64,000 bases of DNA from DAOUKH01 sp965219875 (lineage in GTDB: Bacteria; Chloroflexota; Dehalococcoidia; SHYB01), in contig CBDCOW010000003.1 in assembly GCA_965219875.1 (NCBI GenBank), positions 930,001 to 994,000 of the forward strand, given 5' to 3'. The notes beneath the pieces are model-generated. The model did no database searches, was not told the DNA's origin, and saw only the letters and a program-made list of their open reading frames with translations. The number at the start of each line of letters is the position of its first letter. Within the stretch, counting starts at the first letter, position 1. Below, piece after piece: positions 58,644-64,000 of this stretch. The position numbers were made by a program, and so were the translations under genes.

Positions 58644-59759
58644 TTACCGGCCGTCCTCCTCAGGGAGGTCGACCTCTATATCAAGCTCACGGAGGAAGCC
58701 GGGAAGCTCCATCGTGGGTGCGTGGTATTTCTCGGCGGCCAGCCTGACCCGCTCCTCGACGGTCAGCGACTGCGGATCGTAGACGGCGGCCTCGGGGACG
58801 CGGGTGGCGATGAGCACGACGTCGACAGGCGCGCCGGTCGCCTTCTTCGGATCGGTGTGCAGCCCGAAGAAGATGTCGGCATCGGGACCGGCGATGCGGG
58901 AGAGATAGCGCCCCGCGTCGTGAATTTCCCGCATCGTCACGTCACAGCCGCCGCTGACGAAGTAGATCATGGAGGTGGCCCCGCTCGGGCTCACACTGAG
59001 GAGCGGGCTATCGAAGACCGTTTGAAGCGCTGCGATGACACGGTCGTCGCCCTCGCCCGATCCCGTCCCCATCAGGCCGAGCCCGCCGCCGGAGACGACG
59101 GCCCGGATATCGGCGAAGTCGATATTCACGTCGCCCGACGTATTGATGAGGCGCGAAAGCGAGGTGATGGCGTCGATCATTACCTGGTCGGCGCGGCCGA
59201 AGGAGTCGCGCACCGACGCGGTGGGCCGCGTCTCCGCGAGCAGCCGGTCGTTGCTGACGACGACGACGGTATCGGCGGCGGCGCGGAGGGCGTCAAGACC
59301 ATCGCGGGCCGAACCATTACGCCGAACGCCTTCAAACTTGAAGGGCGTGGTCACAATGGCCACGGTGAGCGCGCCTGCCTCGGCGGCGACCTCGGCGACG
59401 AGCGGCGCGGCCCCCGTGCCGGTGCCCCCGCCCATCGCCGCAGCGATGAACACGAGGTCCGCGCCTGCCAGTTCCTCGGCGATGGCGTCGCGGCTCGCGA
59501 CTGCGGCCTCTCGACCGACTTTAGGGTCGCCGCCCGCGCCGAGGCCGTGCGTCAGCTCGCCGCCAATAACCATGGAAGGAACGCCGTTGGCACGATCGAG
59601 CGCCAGAGCGTCGGTGTTGACGCAGAGCAGTTCCAGGCCCGGAAGGTCAAGGGAAGACATGCGCCGCACCGCGTTGACCCCACCGCCGCCGACACCGACG
59701 ACCTTGATACGCACCTGGTCGATTCCAGGCGGATGCGGCAGGCTCTTTCGTAGGATCAT
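58644..59759 (-). CDS. ftsZ: cell division protein FtsZ
   Basis: A 371-residue tubulin-like GTPase. It has VVGVGGGGVNAVRRM, the tubulin signature AAMGGGTGTGAAP (about 95-107), the T7 loop NIDFADIRAVVSGGG, and a C-terminal ELPGFLRELD close to the usual FtsZ tail peptide. The start ATG 59759 has GAGGAG. It is outside any division/cell-wall cluster, next to thrB-lysC. Expression is likely controlled at the promoter at 59850-59879 with flanking operator-like sites. Confidence 0.92.
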   Translation of the reverse strand: MILRKSLPHPPGIDQVRIKVVGVGGGGVNAVRRMSSLDLPGLELLCVNTDALALDRANGVPSMVIGGELTHGLGAGGDPKVGREAAVASRDAIAEELAGADLVFIAAAMGGGTGTGAAPLVAEVAAEAGALTVAIVTTPFKFEGVRRNGSARDGLDALRAAADTVVVVSNDRLLAETRPTASVRDSFGRADQVMIDAITSLSRLINTSGDVNIDFADIRAVVSGGGLGLMGTGSGEGDDRVIAALQTVFDSPLLSVSPSGATSMIYFVSGGCDVTMREIHDAGRYLSRIAGPDADIFFGLHTDPKKATGAPVDVVLIATRVPEAAVYDPQSLTVEERVRLAAEKYHAPTMELPGFLRELDIEVDLPEEDGR

Positions 59760-59820
59760 TGCGCTCCTCACCGGTCCGCGGAGGCGGGGCCTGCCCGCCT
59801 CGGAAACCAAACGCATTTCT

Positions 59821-59834
59821 TTGAACCGAGTTCA
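59821..59834. promoter_or_regulatory. operator-like site 1 (TGAAC-N3-GTTCA)
   Basis: TTGAACCGAGTTCA: 5-bp inverted arms with a 3-nt centre, extended on one side by AAAAACTC. It lies about 10-23 bp downstream of the predicted ftsZ start point. It matches site 2 in inverted orientation. Confidence 0.55.
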
Positions 59835-59849
59835 AAAACTCCTGGCCCA

Positions 59850-59879
59850 ATTCTAGCCAGCGCACCTCTAAATTGTCAA
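59850..59879 (-). promoter_or_regulatory. strong sigma-70 promoter of ftsZ
   Basis: On the minus strand a perfect TTGACA (59874-59879), an 18-bp spacer and TAGAAT (59850-59855), the best promoter match in the window. The transcript would begin near 59843, giving a leader of about 85 nt. It is bracketed by the two operator-like sites at 59821-59834 and 59885-59898. Confidence 0.75.
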
Positions 59880-59884
59880 GAGTT

Positions 59885-59898
59885 TTGAACTTAGTTCA
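59885..59898. promoter_or_regulatory. operator-like site 2 (TGAAC-N3-GTTCA)
   Basis: TTGAACTTAGTTCA: the same arms as site 1, preceded by GAGTTT (inverse of the AAAACTC beside site 1). It lies 5 bp upstream of the -35 box. Centre-to-centre distance to site 1 is 64 bp, close to six turns of B-DNA. Confidence 0.55.
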
Positions 59899-60053
59899 TT
59901 TTCTAGAGGGTTGTTATGTAGCTCTTCTATGAAGAGCGGCGTACCAGCCGCTTGACGTTTGTCGGGGAGACGAGGCACAACGTACAATCCGAGGTGTTGG
60001 CGCTGGTCCGCGGAGCGGGCGGGCGTTCTTCCTTCTCCCGCGTAACGCACCCC

Positions 60054-62507
60054 ATGAACGCCACAACGCAGACGAGCCAAGGCCGCGCGCAACCGCTGGA
60101 CGGGGTGCGCGTGGTCGAGATTGGCGGGTGGGTCTCGGCGGCCTTCGCCGGAAAGATCCTCGCCGACCTCGGCGCGGAGCTCGTCGTGGTCGAGCCCTCC
60201 GGCGGCGGCGCGCTGCGGCGCTACGGCCCCTTCCCCGGCGGGGAGCCCGATCCCGAGAAGAGCGGCCTCCACCTCTACCTCAGCACGAACAAGATGAGCG
60301 CCACGCTCGACCTGGAGCGTGACGAGGCGCGCCCCCTCCTCCGCCGCCTAACCGCGGGCGCCGACGTGATCGTCCACGACGCGCCCCGCGCCCAGGCGGA
60401 GCGTCTGGGGATCACGTACGAGGCCCTCCGCGCCGGCAACGACGGCCTCATCGCGCTGGAAATGTCGCCATTCGGACAGACGGGGCCGTACGCCGGCTAC
60501 AAGGGCTTCGAGATCAACGCCGCGGCGCTCGGCGGCGTGATGATGCAGCTCGGGCTGCCGGGGCGGCCGCCGCTCAACCCGCCACTCTTCATCGGCCACT
60601 ATCAAGCGGGCCTCACCGGCGCGATGGCCGTCATGATCGCGCTGACCAGCCGCGGCCCGCTCGGCGGTGGCCAGCGCATCGACCTCGCCGAGAGCGACTC
60701 GTGGGCTACGTTCCACACCGGGAACGGCGTGGTGCAATGGCTCTTCGGCGACCGGCGCGCCATGCGCCACGGGCGCAGAGTCGCGGGCGGCCCCTACCCG
60801 AACACGATCCTGGCCTGCAAGGACGGCGAGATCCGTCTCCAAGCCATGACCAAGCGGGAGTGGCGGCGCATCATCGACATGATGGGCAACCCGGCGTGGG
60901 CCGACGACCCGCGCTTCCAGGACCGCCTGAAGATGAACGAGTTGTACGCCGACGAGCTCGACGGGCTGATCGCGGACTGGCTTTCCGGCCAGACGAAGGA
61001 TGAGCTCTTCCGCAAGTTCTACGACTTCAGCGTGCCGTTCACGCCGGTCAACACCGCCGCCGACTTTCTCGACCATCCCCACCTGGCGGCGCGCGAGTAC
61101 TTCATCGACGTCGAACACCCCAAGGCCGGGACGCTGCGGCAGCCGGGGCCGCCCTACAAGCTCGCCAAGACGCCGTGCCGCATCCGGCGTCCCGCGCCGC
61201 TCCTCGGTGAGCATAACGACCACGCGTTCGACGCGGCCTCCGTCCCCGCAAAGGAGAACGCCGGAACCGCGTCGGATGGGACCGCGACCGGCTTCGAGCG
61301 CATCCGCGTCCTCGACTTGGGTTGGGTCTGGGCCGGCGCCGTGGCGGGGCACGTCCTCGCCGACATGGGCGCCGAGGTCATCAAGGTCGAGACCCGGAAG
61401 CGCCTCGACCCGGCGCGGCAGGGCCGCCCCATCGTGGGCGACGTCCCCGACCCCGAGCAAAACCCGCTGTTCCACAACGTCAACCGAGGCAAGAAGTCCC
61501 TCACCATCGACATCACCTCCGCCGAGGGGCGCGACCTCGTGCTCCGGCTCGCCGCCATCAGCGACGTCGTCGTCGAGAACATGAGCCCGCACGCGCTGGC
61601 GAAGGCGGGCCTCGACTACCCCAACATGCGCCGCGTCAACCCGCAGATCGTGATGCTCTCCTACCCCGTGATGGGCCAGACCGGGCCCTTCAACGAGCTG
61701 CGCGGCTACGGCAACGCCGCCGGCGCCCTCGTGGGGCTCGACAGCGTGGGCGCCGACCCCGACGGCGACGACCTCTGCGGATTCAACCACGTCCTCGGCG
61801 ACCCCGCGGCGGGGCAGTTCGCCGTCATCGCCCTCCTCGCCGCCCTGCGCCGCCGCGACAAGACCGGCGAGGGCCAATACGTCGACCTCTCCATGGTCGA
61901 GTCGGTGGGCACGATGCTCGGCGAGGCGACGATGGCGTTCGAGATGAACGGCAAGGTCGCCGAGGCGCGGGGCAACCGGCACCCCTTCCTCGCGCCCCAC
62001 GGCGCCTACCCCTGCGCCGGCGACGACAAGTGGGCCGCCATCGCCGTCGAGACCGCCGAAGAGTGGCGCGCCCTCTGCGCCGTCATCGGACGCGGCGACC
62101 TCGCCGGCGACCTCGCCGACGACGTCTCACTGACGACCTACGAGGGAAGAATGGCGCGGCGCGCCGAGATCGACCGCGCAATCTCCGCATGGACGCGGGA
62201 ACGCTCGCACTACGACGTGACCGAAACCCTCCAGGCCCAGGGCGTCGCGGCGACGCCGTGCCTCGACCAGGAGGGGCGCTTTTTCGATCCGCACCTCCAA
62301 GCCCGCGAGTGCTACGTGGATACGGACCACCCCGTCCTCGGCTCCGAGCCGCTCTACGGCATCCCCTACAAGCTCAGCGCGCGCCCCGGCGCCGTTCGCG
62401 GACGCGCGCCGCTGCTCGGCGAACACAACGCGGAAGTCTTGGGCGATCTGCTCGGCGTTCCGCCCACACGGCAGGCCGAGCTGGTGGAGATGAAGGCCGT
62501 CTACTAA
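60054..62507 (+). CDS. fused double-domain CaiB/BaiF CoA transferase
   Basis: An 817-residue protein with two complete family III CoA transferase domains. Domain 1 (about 15-390) has VRVVEIGGWVSAAFAGKILA, but the catalytic Asp region reads IGHYQAGLTGAM. Domain 2 (about 410-817) has IRVLDLGWVWAGAVAGHVLADMG and VLGDPAAGQFAVIALLAALR, with the Asp. So only the second half looks catalytic. Family III enzymes are interlocked dimers; the fusion could replace a heterodimer. ATG 60054 is chosen. Substrate unknown. Confidence 0.9.
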   Translation: MNATTQTSQGRAQPLDGVRVVEIGGWVSAAFAGKILADLGAELVVVEPSGGGALRRYGPFPGGEPDPEKSGLHLYLSTNKMSATLDLERDEARPLLRRLTAGADVIVHDAPRAQAERLGITYEALRAGNDGLIALEMSPFGQTGPYAGYKGFEINAAALGGVMMQLGLPGRPPLNPPLFIGHYQAGLTGAMAVMIALTSRGPLGGGQRIDLAESDSWATFHTGNGVVQWLFGDRRAMRHGRRVAGGPYPNTILACKDGEIRLQAMTKREWRRIIDMMGNPAWADDPRFQDRLKMNELYADELDGLIADWLSGQTKDELFRKFYDFSVPFTPVNTAADFLDHPHLAAREYFIDVEHPKAGTLRQPGPPYKLAKTPCRIRRPAPLLGEHNDHAFDAASVPAKENAGTASDGTATGFERIRVLDLGWVWAGAVAGHVLADMGAEVIKVETRKRLDPARQGRPIVGDVPDPEQNPLFHNVNRGKKSLTIDITSAEGRDLVLRLAAISDVVVENMSPHALAKAGLDYPNMRRVNPQIVMLSYPVMGQTGPFNELRGYGNAAGALVGLDSVGADPDGDDLCGFNHVLGDPAAGQFAVIALLAALRRRDKTGEGQYVDLSMVESVGTMLGEATMAFEMNGKVAEARGNRHPFLAPHGAYPCAGDDKWAAIAVETAEEWRALCAVIGRGDLAGDLADDVSLTTYEGRMARRAEIDRAISAWTRERSHYDVTETLQAQGVAATPCLDQEGRFFDPHLQARECYVDTDHPVLGSEPLYGIPYKLSARPGAVRGRAPLLGEHNAEVLGDLLGVPPTRQAELVEMKAVY

Positions 62508-62517
62508 GCGGCGCGGC

Positions 62518-62937
62518 CTAACCGCGCGGCAGCCGCACCACGGCCTTGGCCCGGTCGATGACGCGGACGCCCTGCGCGTTCTCGACCCAGAGATCGAAGT
62601 GGACGAAGGCGTCGCCGCCGTCCGCCTCCTTGCTTTCGACGGAGCCGCGGCAGGTGACCGACTCGCCGGAAAAGGCCATTGCGCGGTTGCGGAAGCTCAG
62701 CTTGGAGAGGAAGGCATCGGGGCCGGCCCAGTCGAGCACCAGCCGCGCCAGCAGCGGGCCGTACATCTGCCCATCGACGAACGGGGCGTCGAAGCCCTGC
62801 TCCTTGGCGTAGGCCGCGTCGTAGTGCACGCGGATGAAGTCCCACGTCGCCGCGCCGTAGGCCATCATCCGATGCGCCGTCAGGTCTACGGTCAGTGGCG
62901 CGAGTTCGGTCCCTTCGGTGACGTCGTTGTAAAGCAT
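62518..62937 (-). CDS. MaoC-like hot-dog dehydratase, second half of a pair
   Basis: A 139-residue hot-dog protein with TAHRMMAYGAATWDFIRVHYD (about 20-40), the MaoC-type catalytic segment, and GQMYGPLLARLVLDW. It starts 4 bp after the stop of the next upstream gene; the two probably form a heteromeric 2-enoyl/3-hydroxyacyl-CoA dehydratase. Confidence 0.85.
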   Translation of the reverse strand: MLYNDVTEGTELAPLTVDLTAHRMMAYGAATWDFIRVHYDAAYAKEQGFDAPFVDGQMYGPLLARLVLDWAGPDAFLSKLSFRNRAMAFSGESVTCRGSVESKEADGGDAFVHFDLWVENAQGVRVIDRAKAVVRLPRG

Positions 62938-62941
62938 GGTG

Positions 62942-63433
62942 TTACACCGGGTGGAACATCGTCTCGCGGCTGATGGCGAGCAATTCGCCGCGCTGATTGG
63001 TGAAGCGCGCCTCGAACTCTTGGAAGATCACCCGCCCCGCGCGGCCGGTGCGCTCGACGGCGTCGCCGACTTTCCAGGTCGCCGTAATCACGTCGTCGGG
63101 GTGCGCGGGCTGGAAGAACTCGTACTCGTTGCCGGCGCGCAGGCCCGAAAGCTCGCGCAGCTCCGCCCGGCCCAGCAGCTCGCCGCGTTCGTCCATGTCG
63201 CCGCCGAAGTACGCCCACGAATCGGGAATGAGGGTGGGCGGGGCCATGACGTCGCGCAGCCCGTGCGCCCGGGCGAAATCGGGGTCCCGGTAGAGCGGGT
63301 TGGTGTCGCCGACGGCAAGCGCGTACTGCCGTATGGGGGCGGCCCCGATCGGGTCGGGAGAGGTGAACACGAACTCCCTGCCCGCATAGCGTTGGAGCTT
63401 GGCGAGCAGGTCGCCGCCGGTGTCGCCGACCAT
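62942..63433 (-). CDS. FAS1-type/MaoC N-terminal-like dehydratase
   Basis: A 163-residue hot-dog protein: REFVFTSPDPIGAAPIRQYALAVGDTNPLYRD includes the hydratase motif DTNPLY, and APPTLIPD follows. This is the N-terminal-like partner commonly encoded next to a shorter MaoC subunit. AGGAGG is placed ideally before ATG 63433, so the longer frame is rejected. Confidence 0.85.
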   Translation of the reverse strand: MVGDTGGDLLAKLQRYAGREFVFTSPDPIGAAPIRQYALAVGDTNPLYRDPDFARAHGLRDVMAPPTLIPDSWAYFGGDMDERGELLGRAELRELSGLRAGNEYEFFQPAHPDDVITATWKVGDAVERTGRAGRVIFQEFEARFTNQRGELLAISRETMFHPV

Positions 63434-63566
63434 GAATCTTCCTCCTGGAAAGCGCCGCATTCTATGAACGGACGACGCGGTGTGTCAACGCGCACGGTCC
63501 TGTGCCCTGGGAACCGGCAGGCTTGCGCCAGGGGGTAGACTACGGGCGCCCGCGGAGACGCTTACC

Positions 63567-64000
63567 GTGAACTACCAGACAATTCTGCTCGAAAAGTCCG
63601 ACCGCATCGCCACGCTGACGCTGAACCGTCCCAAGGCGCTCAACGGCATCAGCTTCGAGATGATGGACGAGATCGACGCCGCGCTCGAGGACCTCCGGGG
63701 AGACGCCGGCATCAAGGCCCTCGTGCTCACCGGCGCCGGGCGCGCGTTCAGCGTGGGGGCCGACATCGGCCTCCTGACCGACGCCTTCGCGGACGAGCGG
63801 AACGGCCGGTTCCGCTACTTCCTCGAGCGCATCAACGCGATGCTGTTGAACCTGGAAGCGCTGCCCATACCGGTGATCGCCAAGGTGAACGGACTGGCCC
63901 GCGCCGGCGGCTTCGAGATAATCTTGTGCTGCGACCTCGCCGTCGTGGCGGACGAGGCCCGCATCGGCGACAACCACACCGTCTTCGGCGTGATGCCCGG
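63567..64000 (+). CDS. enoyl-CoA hydratase/isomerase (partial, 3' end outside window)
   Basis: About 144 residues of a crotonase-fold enzyme from GTG 63567 to the window edge: IATLTLNRPKALNGIS (about 13-28), the oxyanion-hole segment RAFSVGADIGLL, and GLARAGGFEIILCCDLAVVADEARIG, with a Glu at the first catalytic position. It is divergent from the hot-dog gene pair and fits an acyl-CoA catabolic neighbourhood. Confidence 0.88.
   Translation, partial: MNYQTILLEKSDRIATLTLNRPKALNGISFEMMDEIDAALEDLRGDAGIKALVLTGAGRAFSVGADIGLLTDAFADERNGRFRYFLERINAMLLNLEALPIPVIAKVNGLARAGGFEIILCCDLAVVADEARIGDNHTVFGVMP

Noticed and set aside
60348..62000. 550-codon minus-strand frame opposite the fused CoA transferase
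   Set aside because: Antisense shadow; the plus strand has two complete CoA transferase domains.

Overview
The window is a GC-rich bacterial chromosome segment, gene-dense on both strands. Its layout suggests a Chloroflexota lineage, probably a SAR202/Dehalococcoidia-like marine or environmental clade. This is inference from gene content: alpha2-type glycyl-tRNA synthetase, rpmB/fakA/degV/recG synteny, many CaiB/BaiF CoA transferases, a flavin-dependent luciferase-like oxidoreductase, FmdB-type zinc ribbons and a bacterial translin. No marker tree was possible.

Region by region. 1-5400: an amidase running off the left edge, a small protein, a TenA-type protein, a striking tandem array of structured 60-bp repeats (2404-2912), a zinc ribbon, a quinone reductase and an SMP-30 hydrolase. 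5500-11090: a second zinc ribbon, translin, ligA-pth, folP-folK. 11090-12375: an IS110-group element with a long 5' non-coding region. 12500-19070: Trm112-like protein, HpaB-family flavoprotein, SDR epimerase, sbcD-like nuclease, PAP2 phosphatase, NTF2-like protein, glycyl-tRNA synthetase. 19200-25770: thiolase, aminotransferase, argG, a MaoC hydratase, argH, rpe. 25790-32960: rpmB divergent from fakA-degV-recG-argS. 32980-39450: a frameshifted RDD membrane protein, two CoA transferases, pheS-pheT. 39457-42891: an SDR and an enoyl-CoA hydratase separated by an AT-richer insertion that encodes a reverse transcriptase of the defence (UG/Abi/DRT-like) type with a structured leader. 42951-48400: tRNA-Gly, then a catabolic run of cysteine hydrolase, hydantoinase-like amidohydrolase, second isochorismatase-fold protein, flavin oxidoreductase and acyl-CoA dehydrogenase. 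48400-50700: a small island with an orphan gene under its own promoter and palindrome, an intact IS5/IS427-type element with CTAG target duplication, and a decayed acyl-CoA dehydrogenase 3' remnant. 50830-58490: VOC protein, pduO-type adenosyltransferase / lipoprotein hydrolase / hisH / hisA, a TPR protein, and thrB-lysC-glycosyltransferase-CoA-binding protein. 58640-64000: ftsZ with a strong promoter bracketed by two operator-like sites, a fused double CoA transferase, a pair of hot-dog dehydratase genes, and an enoyl-CoA hydratase running off the right edge.

Housekeeping operons (translation, arginine, histidine, folate, aspartate-family amino acids, repair, division) are interleaved with acyl-CoA and amide catabolism. 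Accessory DNA is limited to the repeat array, the IS110 element, the reverse transcriptase and the 48.4-50.7 kb island. The best candidates for something undescribed are the tandem double-hairpin array, the reverse transcriptase with its possible pseudoknot leader, and the dual-operator ftsZ promoter.
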